Assembly: GCA_028023455.1 (NCBI GenBank)
Contig: JAQFVV010006197.1
Span: 19,713,254-19,777,253 of the forward strand
Length of the DNA: 64,000 bases
Reading direction: 5' to 3'
From: Epiperipatus broadwayi
Taxonomy: Eukaryota; Onychophora; Udeonychophora; Euonychophora; Peripatidae
Part shown: piece after piece, positions 47,752 through 59,018 of the stretch
Layout of the letters: every line of letters begins with the position of its first letter
Position numbering within the stretch: the stretch's first letter is position 1
The notes under the pieces: generated by a model
Told to the model about the DNA's origin: nothing
Seen by the model: the letters and a program-made list of their open reading frames with translations, nothing else
Databases searched by the model: none
Program-made: the position numbers and the translations under genes

Positions 47752-47869
47752 AATATTTAGCACTTTTTTTTTCCATATGTCATAGCATCGGCCGGGAGGC
47801 GAACCCACAACAACTGTTTGCAACCAACTGCTTGCTTGCTAACAACGCTTGACAATATTTAGCACTTTT
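47752..47869 (-). mobile_element. tRNA-derived SINE, family D copy 3, 5'-truncated
   Basis: AATATTTAGCACTTTT at 47752-47767 is repeated exactly at 47854-47869 (16-bp target-site duplication). On the minus strand the insert reads from GTCAAGCGTTGTTAGCAAGC to the B box GGGTTCGCCTCCC, then GGCCGATGCTATGACATATG and a short A tail. The tRNA-like head with the A box is missing, so this copy is truncated at its 5' end. Confidence 0.9.
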
Positions 47870-48334
47870 AAAATTGTTTTATTCATTAAAAAAAGTAATT
47901 TAGATATTAATACCTAACAATAAGAAGTTATGTAAATTATTCAAAAATGAATTAGAAATAATTTTTTTTTAAAATTAAGTCAATGATATTTCATTTATCA
48001 AATAAATGTTTTTTTTTTATATATATAAAAATATGCATCCAAAGTGGATGTATTTTTTCTTTGCATTTAATCTCTAGATGAATGCTTTTTTTATTGCAAA
48101 TATACTAAATATAAGTTATTTATACTACATTTTATTTTCAATTATTATTAATCCATACAAAAATAAAGCATTCTTTAAGTTTCCATACACATATACTTAA
48201 AAGTTTAAACAAAAGCCATAATGGATTCTGCTAGAACAAATTAACTGATTCAAAAATACTATTTATTATATCATATCTCATTGCAGCTTAAATTGAAATA
48301 TATGTATTTAGGGGTAATCTGTTCTAGGCCAATA
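47870..48334. other. AT-rich stretch, no gene seen
   Basis: No recognisable element. Confidence 0.5.
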
Positions 48335-49348
48335 GCCTAGATCAGGGGTCTCCAACCTTTTTGCACTTAAGAGCACATTCTATAATACCGGCCAGGTGGA
48401 GGACACCATTTATTTTTTCAATATAAATTTATAGTTGGATATTGTTAATAATACACATAAGGTACAAAAAAAAATATTTATTTCAAAAATAAAATTTTTA
48501 GCATATAATTAACGTTTATATTACGCTGTAAAAATGCTATACAATTTGATTACAATATAATACAAGAGTGTTGTGTTTTGGTCTGGAGTATAGACCCAAA
48601 CTACAGAAAATAATACTAAGACAAGTATTACGATTAATATATTTATTATATGTACAAATATATATAATACAATATATATACAAGAGAATATTTACAAATG
48701 CTGAGTATTGGAGTTCAACGTAAACTCTGGATTTTGCCTACCACTTCCAGCTACACCTGATGGCTTGCCTCACGGGTAAGGTGTATGACTCTTCCAGCTG
48801 TACAAGACAGCTTGCCTAAAGCCGAGTGGGGTCTTAGCAGCATTCGGTCTCTGTGGGACTTGCCTAGCTGTGTAGACTAAATACGTAGTGCTATCAATGG
48901 GAAGACTGGCTGCTGTTTAGGTTAGCAGAGTTTCCCTGGGAGAACGCAAAGAGTCTGTTTCAGGTTAGACAGATGTTCTTCCCTGATTCTCACAAAAGGC
49001 TGACTATTTATACCCAGAACCCTGACCTTATTGAAAACCTTCGGATTCAGCAAGCATCATTGCTTATTGGCCTGTAATAATCATTGGCTATGTTTTTATC
49101 TATACATCATCCTATTGGCCTGTGGCAAACAATGCTTAATCCGATAAGATAAGGAGGCATCTGGAATAGTCCACTTCTGAGAGAAGGGAGGACTATAACA
49201 AATAGTTTATAAGAAAGTTTAAAAATTAAATTTATTTGTATCAGATAAATAATTTTTTATCGTGTTCGGATAGTGGCAGGCACACATAAAACGGTCAGTG
49301 GGCGCCATGGGGCCCATGGGTATAGGGTTGGGGACCCCTGGTCTAGAT
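48335..49348. mobile_element. hAT-type MITE with 8-bp target duplications
   Basis: The element occupies 48343-49340 with termini CAGGGGTCTCCAACC and GGTTGGGGACCCCTG, the terminal inverted repeat style of hAT elements. GCCTAGAT (48335-48342) and GTCTAGAT (49341-49348) are 8-bp target duplications differing at one base, as hAT elements create. Outside the inner LTR (next entry) only about 366 bp of hAT sequence remain, with no transposase frame, so it is a non-autonomous relic. Confidence 0.9.
48564..49205. mobile_element. Solo LTR nested in the hAT MITE
   Basis: 48569-49200 (632 bp) begins TGTTGTG and ends TATAACA, the TG...CA form of LTRs, flanked by AAGAG (48564-48568) and AATAG (49201-49205), a 5-bp duplication with one mismatch. 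It is much less AT-rich than the MITE around it. CTATTTATAC at 49004-49013 could be a TATA box if read on the plus strand; on the minus strand ATAATAAAT lies near the end as a possible polyadenylation signal, so orientation is unresolved. CTTCCAGCT...GGCTTGCCT recurs 47 bp on. No internal retroelement genes are present, as expected after LTR-LTR recombination. Confidence 0.75.
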
Positions 49349-50239
49349 CAATGTTACTATCCAAATGACAATTTAAGCAGAAAAAAATAAAAAATCTAGA
49401 TGTAAAAATATATATATAATTAATTGCTGTAAATACTGGACAGTTAGATTTAAAAAAAAACAAACTAAAACTTATCTTTTAAAAATACAAAATTAAAATG
49501 TAAACATATATCCTAATAAAAATTCACAGAATGTTGATTTCAGAATTTCCACTCTCATATGATAATATTTAGTAGCAATTCGATATATCTATGCTAGCAG
49601 ACTCACCATGCCCACTAAAGTTAGGCGATGCCATTCTATCCCTGAATCCAGTGAACCACATTTTTCTGATAACTAACTCTATTGCAGTAATAGCACACAT
49701 GCTAAGAATCTTAGCAATAAAGATTCAATCAACTGCATGACCTTTTCATAAATGATAATTTTGTTAATGATATCACATTATATGTTTTTGATTATTCCAA
49801 TTTACTAAAAGAATTTCCCTTAGTTTCATAATGATATAATATAAACTACAAAAACTGAAATCTTTTTTATTGACTGTGCACTTTTTAATTTCTTTTTTTT
49901 TTTAAAAAAAAAAATGGCGTAGATCAATCAGCATGGCAAATGACTAGAAAAATTTTGCAGACCAACAAATTTACAAAATAAGGTATTTGACAAAAAAAAA
50001 AAAAAATTATTGTATTAGTTACAAACAAATAAAAAAAAATCAAATAAAATAAGTACATAAAATTTAACAAATAATTAGTAAAACAAGTAACACATTAACA
50101 TGAAATAAAATATCTCACAAAAATAATCATATCTGATTTTTGTTTTGCATTGATAACATCAAAAGATTACAAACAACAAATGTATAACAAATAAATAAGA
50201 GATAGATTCTCTAAAAAATTAATTAATCATTAATTGTTA
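49349..50239. other. AT-rich stretch, no gene seen
   Basis: Homopolymer-rich DNA. A CAATCAGCATGGC-like piece at 49927 could be subterminal hAT sequence but is too short to call. Confidence 0.45.
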
Positions 50240-50795
50240 TTTAATTTTCAATGTGAAATTTGATCCTGCCTTTCACTTATAATTTTTTTGATCCATGGTT
50301 GCAAGGTTGTTTCAGAAATTTTGGTATTTTGTTTTTATAAATGTTAATGATGATTAAAGTGGTTGTGGAAAAACTTAGTAGTAATTTTAAAGCTTTCTTG
50401 CTAAGCTCTGGGTATTCATTATTCACAGATATCCAAAATTTGATCAAAATAGTTTCCTTAAATTTGGATTCGAGAGAAATATCAGAAGATAGTTCAATAA
50501 GAGCTTCTTTTTCATGCATGAAGATTATGACTTGTTTGAGTCAGATTTTTTAATAATGAATTTGATATCCACATTTTTAATTTCCTGAGATCTTCATTTT
50601 CTGGATAATACTGTTCGAAATTGTGCTGCAATATTATTTAATGTTTGTCAACAAATTTTATATCTTGATAATTCATATTCATACAAATTTGAGTGACATG
50701 ATTCAATTTATTTTTGCATGAATGCTGTGGGCAGGCAAAAAAAGTTTATGGACCAGTCGATCAGCAATTGGGAAACACTGGTGTAAATTATTGAT
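50240..50795 (-). pseudogene. hAT transposase C-terminal relic
   Basis: Minus-strand frame 50277-50519 reads EALIELSSDISLESKFKE, then KFWISVNNEYPELSKKALKL and LLSFSTTTL. This matches the C-terminal dimerisation region of hAT transposases of the ZBED5/SCAND3-like type, where the order is LIELS-D-L-KF, FW, EYP-LSKKA-LLPFATTYLCE. Upstream on the same strand, about 50690-50530, come YPENEDLRKLKMWISN and NLTQTSHNL after stops. The terminal CE-FS block is altered to INIYKN. At the right edge, TTGGGAAACACTGG (about 50772-50785) resembles a hAT terminal repeat end. The catalytic core and BED finger are absent. Confidence 0.75.
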
Positions 50796-51059
50796 TTAAC
50801 TACAAGTATTCAGAACTTAAATCATAGACCATTTTAGTTTTCTCTTTTATGAATGATTTTTTTTTTATTCTTACAATATTGATCAATTTTTTGATATTTC
50901 ATGTTAAAAAATAATATTTGTATACATACAAAAAAATGAATAAATAAAATTGAACATATTGCAAAAAAAAAAAAAAAACTAGATAAAAGTAAGCTACAAA
51001 ATGTGCTATAGATGATCATTGCCTTATTCAAAGCTGAAATGCTCTAAAGTGCTATATAC
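50796..51059. other. AT-rich stretch, no gene seen
   Basis: Poly-T and poly-A runs only. Confidence 0.5.
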
Positions 51060-51660
51060 ATAGCTTTTATATAAACCATTAATATTTGTAGTAACAATTT
51101 CTATTTCAGCCAATAGCATTTATCAGTTTAGCACTTCCAGGTTTAGTGCTTAGATTTCTGTCATTTTCATTAGTCTTTGGTTTTAATTTTTTTTACATCA
51201 ACAATTGCTTTTATAGCTCTAGTAAAAGAAGTAAATTGATAATTCCATTTCTTCTTTTGCATTAAATTTTTGTTAAGAATTATACATATCAACATTAATC
51301 ACTTTTCAAATTCTGCTTTTACAGATGATGACTAAAATTATTACAGAATATGCATCTAGGATAATATTTTTAATAAAAAATGTGTGCAGACATTTTTACC
51401 ATTTACCACTAGAGATAGCAAAAGAAAAATGAACTAAGCTAATAATTAAGTTTTAGCTCTTAGATTTCCACAATTTCCACTAGACTTTTACTTCAAAATT
51501 TTTTAATATCAACATTAATTGGCTTTAAAATTTTGTTTTTGTGGTTCATAGCTAAAATTATTACAGTATAGGCATTTAGAATAATACTTTTAATACACAC
51601 CTTTCATTATTAAAGCCAGAAAGAGATGAGTCAACTAAATTGATAACTAAGTTTTATGCA
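51060..51660 (+). repeat. Diverged tandem repeat, unit about 300 bp
   Basis: TTAGATTTC, TTCCACTAGAC or TTCATTAGTC, then TAATATCAACATTAAT, GACTAAAATTATTACAG and AGGATAATA-TTTTTAATA occur in order near 51150-51380 and again near 51455-51595. The unit end recurs once more in part. No coding content. Confidence 0.55.
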
Positions 51661-52840
51661 ACAAAGATATCTATCATTCTAGTGTTTATTGTATGTTTTT
51701 GCATTTGTATAACCAATTTAATGAAAAAAAAAATTGTTCTATTTGTCATTTTCTCTATAAGTTAATGATGTATAAGAAATTTTTTCGCACTTTTCTAATA
51801 AAACATAAAAAAATTACAATTGTATTTTAATTAATTCTAAGGAATTTGCAAGTTGATTATATATGAGTGTATCATTCAAGTTTATTGGTTCAAAATTATC
51901 TTGATGAAAAACAGCCTATGCCTTAAATTCAGTATTTATGAATCTAAAAGTTCTAGTACAATTCCCCTGGTTAGACTAGAGATATCTATAGACAGGAGAA
52001 AAATAATACTCAAAATGTGTCATATATTAACCTATGAGTAATTTCTAACATTGGAATACATTTGAAAAGTTTAAATAAAGTTTGAATTTTTCTAAAAACA
52101 TTTAACAATCAATATTAGATAATAAAAATAGTCCAATATATTAATTAGAAACCATTGTAGATTTCAAAACTATTAACCTCATTAAATACTACATGTTGCT
52201 TAATGTATGTACCCAATATCTCTCCACTTGCTTAAATAAGTAAAAAATAACTATTTTGCACAAGAAATACATTTCCATATCTGATTAAATAAATAAAAAA
52301 TACTTGGTAAAAATTATGGAAAATTCCAATATTAATCAGTCTAAGCTCTGAGGTTCTTTCTTTTTAAAAAAAGTTATTTTTGTAATCACATCTCACATTT
52401 CACCTCCTATTTGTTTTATGAAAGACTTTACATTTGTTTTGCTTTTTATTCACTCATTATTCGTTCAATAATAATTTCATTTATTTTTGCTGTTTTTACT
52501 AAATATATATATATAGATGGTGAATTAAATTAATAATGACTTCTATTTACATTAGTTCAGAGCTATAGCTAGAGTGATCAGTAAAAACTAGACAATAGCC
52601 AATGAAAGAAATTAAATAGGAAATTTGAATATAATACTAACTTCTAATTCCAGTGAATATTCAAGCTAAAAACGTATAGATCTGTAGTAAAATAAATGGT
52701 GAGTTACTGATCCAAGTGAAGATGTTAAATACTGACCATTAATCAGAATCTAAAATAATAATAAATCACATGATCCCAGCTCAAACAATACAGTACAAGA
52801 GTAAACTCCATTCTACTTTACCATTGCTAACCATTATAAT
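51661..52840. other. AT-rich stretch, no gene seen
   Basis: The 62-codon plus-strand frame at 51853-52041 shows no recognisable domain. AAAGTTTAAATAAAGTTTGA near 52066 resembles the arms of the 57.5-kb foldback. Confidence 0.45.
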
Positions 52841-52844
52841 GATG

Positions 52845-53040
52845 GATAATTACTAGACACTAGATGATAGTAATTATTAAATCCATATTCAATGTCAGCC
52901 TACTCATATCAATTGACTCAGATGCATTATATTCAAGTTCAACCTCCTCAATGACAAAGGCCATAAACCAGCAATTACTTTTGGAGTATAGGTAAACTTG
53001 CAATGGATATTGTTTAATAAACATTGCCATCTAATGATTA
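52845..53040 (+). repeat. Repeat family E, copy 2
   Basis: Matches 14096-14300 through ACTAGATGATAGTAATTATT, GACAAAGGCCATAA, TTTTGGAGTA and TAATAAACA. Unidentified. Confidence 0.5.
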
Positions 53041-53835
53041 CTTATACTCATAAGACATTGCAACAATGGAATAGAATAAATGAAATTCTCCCCTGCAATG
53101 TGCATCATTCATCTTTGATTAGAGTGCTCTTTAATCTCTTTTAGGAAAAAAAAAAAGAATAAACGTATAGACTATTAGTTTTATAATTTTAAAGATCAAA
53201 ATTCAATGAAATTTAGTCTAAGGGTATATATACAACAGTTAATATATATATTACAAATTTATGAACCCATAACTAAATTCTCATTAATACATTATTTTCA
53301 AGAAAGAACTGAATATTATCTTCTTCACAATCTCAATTTAAGTTCCAATTTTTTTCAAAGGTAATGTGTTCAAAATTTTCCCATTTACAGGTCTTATATA
53401 TTAGTTTCACAATAATAGTCATCTATATTAAAGTAACTTATAAATTCTCATCACTTTTGAATATGTGAAGAATTCACATGGATGGTTATCATTTTAAATG
53501 TTACAACAATGCATATAATAATTGTAGCTCTCATTTTAATACCTTCATATTTCAAATAAAAGCATAAATCATGAAATCAATGTCTATAGACATATGATAC
53601 ATCCTCTTCACAAATGATAAAACCAGTATAATATTATGTTTATTTTATCTCTTGTAATTAGAACATTAACTCATATCAAATCAATGCAAAATATCATGAA
53701 ATATTTATTTCTACCTAAAAATAGACAATCCCAAATATTTTATCTTTATTTACTCAATGCAAAATATCATGAGATTTTTATCTGTCTAAAAATAATAACT
53801 CACTGACCAATTACAATGAATACGTGCAATCAGAG
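53041..53835. other. AT-rich stretch, no gene seen
   Basis: ATGCAAAATATCATGA is repeated near 53685 and 53757. Nothing else recognisable. Confidence 0.5.
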
Positions 53836-53995
53836 GGGGTTTGAACACAGACTTTCAAGCTACTTTTAGTCAACCACTCCCTCTTATACAACCAATACAC
53901 ATGACCACATACATGTGAAAAAGATAAATGACCTCCATTATATGTATTTTATGCTGAACCAGCACTCATCAATTGGTCTGAGTAGTCTATGCAGT
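53836..53995 (+). repeat. Repeat family A fragment
   Basis: GGGGGTTTGAACACAGACTT, TCAACCACTCCCTC, CACATGACCACATACATGTG, GCTGAACCAGCACTCATCA and ATTGGTC match the outer 150 bp of family A in order. Confidence 0.75.
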
Positions 53996-55050
53996 GACTA
54001 CTTTGAAAAAAAAAAACACCTCAGCTTGTTTGACTATTTCTCAGTTATCTGCACAAAAATTTTTAAATTTCATTTTAAATTTAAAACCCTGAATTATGGG
54101 CATGTCAGGTTAGTATAATCAATCATAACTCTATAAAGTTCATTATATTTAAGACAACTTAAAATAATAATATACTTATATAATTGTTTATAACATCAAT
54201 AACCAGAACTTCTTAAATAAAATAGATAAACAACTGCTATTGAAAATACTATATATTAAATATGAAATAAATTAAGGATTTTCTCATATTATGTAAAGCA
54301 GAAAGCTGAAAAAATTAAGATGTATGTCTTTATAACAGTGAGTGAAACAACACTAAAAATAAAACAAATGAGCATTTCAATGATTAGCAGGACTAAGAAT
54401 GGATTTGTTGCTGAAGAAATTATATAACAAAAGAAAAAGTAAATTGGACATAACATAGGGAAGAGAAATAACAAAAGTTATGCTGAATAATCTGTGGAAG
54501 GCAAAAAAAAAAAAAAATAGATAGAAGAGAAAAAAAGTTTTTTGATAATCTAAACGAAGAATTATGAAATGTCAAAAATAAGGCAAATGATGGAAAGGCT
54601 TTAGAAAAGGTTTGTTGGAGTATGTATATAATTTCCTTTATTTGCAAATAAATGATACTGATAATAAATAATCTATATAAATATGTGGGCATGCTATGTA
54701 TAGATTTTATTGTCATATAAAAATTCTTAGTACAATTATCAATATATTTTTGTTTGATGCATTATTTGTAATCAAATTAACTACTTTATTTTAAAATCTG
54801 TAATATAATAATCTTTTTTTTTTATTACCAATTCTATACATCTAGTACGGTGATGCAACAACTAAAGTAAAATAAAATTATGCTGTGATTAAATAAATAA
54901 AAACTTTTTTCATAAAAAATTTGCTTTCCAAAGATTTTATTTCTTGATAATAAAAAAATTGTCAATTTCTGTTCAACTGTTATCATATTTTCTTTTTTTA
55001 AAATTAAAAAATGATGGAAAAAATCCCAAATGAAATGAGATTCAATGTAC
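53996..55050. other. AT-rich stretch, no gene seen
   Basis: Open frames of 61-98 codons on the minus strand (54289-54716) are dominated by F, I, L, S and Y and have no recognisable domain. Confidence 0.5.
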
Positions 55051-55054
55051 ATTT

Positions 55055-57300
55055 ATTAAGGTCATCATCATCATCATTTTCAACCATCATCAATCCACTG
55101 CAGGATGAAGGTCTCTCCAAGTTCAATCCATTTTCTCCTATCTCTAACCTCTTTTCTCCACATCACTCCAGCACACTTCCTTATTTCATTCATCCATCTC
55201 ACATGCAGTCTTTTTCTAGGTCTTTTATAATCACTTGGAATACAATTTAAAATTTCAACTGTCCATCTATTATCATCTCTTCTAGAAATATATCCAGCCC
55301 AACTCCATTTCAGTCTCTTAATTCTTTCAATGATGTCAATAACACTTGTTTATTCTTTCACCCATGTATTCATTTTCGATTTCTTCTTCTTACTCCTAAC
55401 ATGCATTTCTCCATACTTTGTTGAGTTGTCTGAAGTCTCTGTATTACTCTTTTATTAGGTGTCCAAGTTTCAGATCCATAAGTAAAAAATGGTAAAACTC
55501 ATTTATTAAAAATCTTCCTTTTCAAACACATAGACATATTTCCTTTTAGTATTAAGTTATTTCTACCAAAAACACTCCAATCAAATTTAATTCTGTGATT
55601 AATTTAATCCATTATGTTTCCATCAGTAGTAAATTGACCTAGGTATTTGTAGTCCTTCTAACTCATCAATATCAATCTTTGTTTCCATCTTTTGAGAAAA
55701 TACATTGAACATTACTTTAGCCTTTTTAACATTTATTTTATTCCTACTTTCTTACTTTCATTTGATAAGTGTTGCAACATTTCTTGAAACTTTAAAGTAT
55801 TATTTGCAAAAACAACTACTTCTGCAAAATCTAGATGTCTTAAATAATCTCTATTTTCTTTTACTCCCTTAGCTTTCCATTTTAAACCACAAAATACTTC
55901 TTGCAAAACTGCTGTAAAAAGTTTTGGTGATATGGAGTCATCCTGATATACACCCTTCTCAATGTTAATCTTCCTAGTATCATTACTAATCTAATTGTTG
56001 CTGTTAAAATATTCTTCAAAAGATGACAATATCCTGAGTCTATACCTTGATAATCTAATGCTTTAATCACTATAACAATGCTTATAGAATCAAATGCTTT
56101 TTCATAATCTACAAATCCAAAGCATAATGGCAACTCATATCCACTGATCCTTTCTATAACTTTTCTCAATAATTGGCTATGATCCATTATACTAAAATCC
56201 AGCTTGTTCTTTTGGTTGGTTAAAATCCAAAGTCACTATAGATGAATTGTAATTATTTTGGTAAAAATTTTGAATAAAACTGATAAAAGACTGATAGGTC
56301 TGTAATTTCTAATATTTTGTTTATAACTTTTTTTAAATATTAATATTAGTAATGCCTTATTCCAATCATCTAGTACACCTTTATCATTTAGATATTTGGT
56401 ACATAACTTTGTCAAAAAAATTTCCATTTCTTCACCTGCTTCTTTTAAGATATCACTTATAATTCCATCATTATTTGGAACTTTTCCATTTTTCATAAAT
56501 TTAATTGAATGTCTCACTTCATTTAAAATCCTGGGTAATTCAGAAAATATAGTAGTTGTAGGAGATCCTTTTCCTTGTTCTTTATTGCAATATAATTCTT
56601 GATAGAACTCTTCTACACATTTTATGTCATGTCTCTTTTTAGTAATAGTTCCATCTGTTTTTCTTATTGCAGAAATATGTTTCCTACCAATATCAAGATA
56701 ATATTTTACATTCTTGAGACCTTTAACACTTTTTTTCTTTTCTATAGCTTTCCTTGTTAGTTCACAATTATACTTTCTTATATCATTATCAACTCCTTTT
56801 CACACCACTTTACAAAATTCAAGATATTCTATCCTTCTTAATGCTTCATTTTTATATATTTTCATAATCCTTCTTTTCTTCATAAATTGTCTTGTCACAA
56901 AAGAAATTTTATTGGTCAATTGAATTCATTCAAATTTGAATTATGTTCAAAGTCTGTTAATATTTGAAAATGATTTGCAAGTTCAAATTTAAATTCATTG
57001 GAAAGGAATATCAACTGTGAATATTGTTTTTCTTAATAATTCTTTTCTCTCTAGTTCTACATTGACATGTATCTTACATATTAATTGAGACTTACTTCCT
57101 GTGTTGAATTTATTAAGAACATTATAGTCTTGAAATACATATTTTCTTTAGTCAAAATATAATCCAATTCTCTGTACCTTCATTTGGATGTTTCCATGTC
57201 CATTTGTATCTAACATTTTTTTCAAAAAAGAAATTCATAATATAAAGTTTCTCTTTTTCTGCAAACTCCACAAGTCTATGTCTTCTCTCATTTCTTTAAA
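55055..57300 (-). pseudogene. Second RTE-type LINE copy, 5'-truncated and inactivated
   Basis: Minus-strand relative of the 23.1-kb element. From about 57290 it reads HRLVEFAEKEKLYIMNF, so the endonuclease N-terminus and GDFN box are missing. RT pieces include the frame 56236-56517 (NNDGIISDILKEAGEE, IRNYRPISLLSVLFKIFTKI) and the frame 55882-56187 (MDHSQLLRKVIERISGYEL, VDYEKAFDSI). The active site reads FAE-V near 55815-55840 where the other copy has FADDI, so both catalytic aspartates are lost. The 3' end has CTGCAGGATGAAGGTCTC and a (CATCAT)n run at 55064-55078, the complement of the (GAT)n tail. Multiple frameshifts separate the parts. It keeps the DHSQ segment that the 23-kb copy has lost and has only one unit of the 60-bp repeat. 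Confidence 0.85.
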
Positions 57301-57420
57301 AACTTTATTTTAATAATTAATGTTCAAAAAACTCAATATCTTTATGAATCAGTGATGGAAGAAAATACCTCAGTAACTCTTAGATTGGTTAGTTATCAAC
57401 CTGAGAATGTAAATCAATTT

Positions 57421-57732
57421 AAATGCTTTGTTATTTATCTGAAGGTTTGTAATAATGGTATATTATAAGATGTGATATGTTGGACTATTTCCATCAATTA
57501 TGAGTGAATTTTGAATGTATAGAAAATTTTAAACTTTATGTAAACTTTCAAATACAAAGAACTTGATACAAATACAGGTTAGTAATTACCTACTAACCTG
57601 TATTGTCTATTTGTGTGTTATTACTAACAAGTTGTTTGTATTTGAAAGTTTAAATAAAGTTTAAAATTTTCTATACATTCAACATTCACTCATAAATGAT
57701 GGAAATAGTCCAACATATCAAATGCTTTGTTA
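57421..57732. repeat. Foldback of about 120-bp arms between 13-bp direct repeats
   Basis: TGATATGTTGGACTATTTCC at 57473 pairs with GGAAATAGTCCAACATATCA ending at 57720; the arms continue through ATGTATAGAAAATTTTAAAC, CTTTCAAATACAAA and ACAGGTTAGTA. AAATGCTTTGTTA lies at 57421-57433 and 57720-57732. The right repeat abuts the right arm, whereas 39 nt of unpaired sequence (57434-57472) lie between the left repeat and the left arm. No coding content. Confidence 0.85.
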
Positions 57733-57989
57733 GTTTTATAAACAGAAATGTGGATTTAGATATTAAGTTATAAAACAGTACCAATGTGCTGCTTCTTACT
57801 ATTTCATCATAGAAAATAACTATTGCAACTAAGTTAGCTGAATGTAGAGCTGTTAATTTTTCCAATTCATTGTATGAAAATAAGATTTGAACATCCTATG
57901 GATGTAATATAGACATAAAAATTCCATTTAAGAATGATTCTAAAATTTAAAAAATAAAATGACAAGATCATAAAACCAATATGTTCTTC

Positions 57990-58265
57990 AATTACTGACT
58001 CTAATACTGTAGAGTCCGTTATTGCAAAATCATACCTTAATGAATTGAACATGTAATACAAATGAACAATGCAAGACTTCCTAAAGGGTATTTTATGATT
58101 AACATGAACATGGTATTTGTGAAAGAGGTAGATCCTATCTACATTATAAGTATTATCTCAAAAACCATTCTAAAGAAGTGCAATAAAGATTGTTTCCATT
58201 GTGAATATATGGCAGAGAGTAAAATACATTGGAGAGCTGAAATATTTCAGAAAGTAGTTTACTAC
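57990..58265 (+). repeat. Repeat family F, copy 2
   Basis: Homologous to 42056-42185 at 58110-58210. A 68-codon plus-strand frame (58062-58268) crosses it and includes KKCNKDCFHCEYM, with a CxxC pair, but the other copy is not open in this frame, so a gene is unlikely. Confidence 0.5.
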
Positions 58266-59018
58266 TGATGACATTAAAAACATCACAATCAAATATAAAA
58301 CAAACAAACAAACAAAAAAAAAGAAACAAAATGTTCTTCATAAGTGGACATATATGTGGTTCACAGATTTGGTATAGTTAATGCAAAATTCATTTCTAGA
58401 GGTCTTTTTTTTTCTCTTTTATTTCTTTAGAATTGGAATAGCCATACTCATTTAAGAGTGCTGCTATATGTCTATTTGTATGTATATATTTACTAGAAGT
58501 AATAATAATCATAATAATAAAATTATCTTAGTCTCAAAAAATTTATTTATTTGCAGAAATTAACATTGAAAATTTAATCAGACATCTGCATATTTCATTT
58601 TGCAGTCAAACAAGTAAATTTTTAAACTTTTTATTTATTATTTAACTTTTTTTAAAAAACAAAAACAAAACAAAAACACTATTAATTTATTTATGAATAA
58701 ATAAATTCCTTTTATGTCTACACTATTTATCAAATTGGTTAGGGTTGTTTATTTTCCAATTGTACATATATAATTTTTTTCAAAAACATTCATTTATAAA
58801 TAATGGAAGAAAACAATCTTCACCCAATTCAGGCAATGATGTATATTTTTTGTGGTCTGCTTTTCTTTTATTGTATAGCTAATAATGTTAGATTTCCGTT
58901 TTTTTTATAATATCATATGCTATAATATTTCATTTGCTGTGTTTACCTATACGTATATATATATACATACTTTATTTTAAAAAATATTGCATATTCACAA
59001 AGATTTTACAATATATAT
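58266..59018. other. AT-rich stretch, no gene seen
   Basis: No recognisable element. AT-rich microsatellite near 58955-58970. Confidence 0.5.

Noticed and set aside
54289-54716. Minus-strand frames of 61 and 98 codons that look membrane-like
   Set aside because: They read through A-rich DNA; hydrophobicity follows from the base composition and no domain is visible.
55060-55080. Independent trinucleotide microsatellite
   Set aside because: It is the 3' (GAT)n tail of the minus-strand RTE copy.
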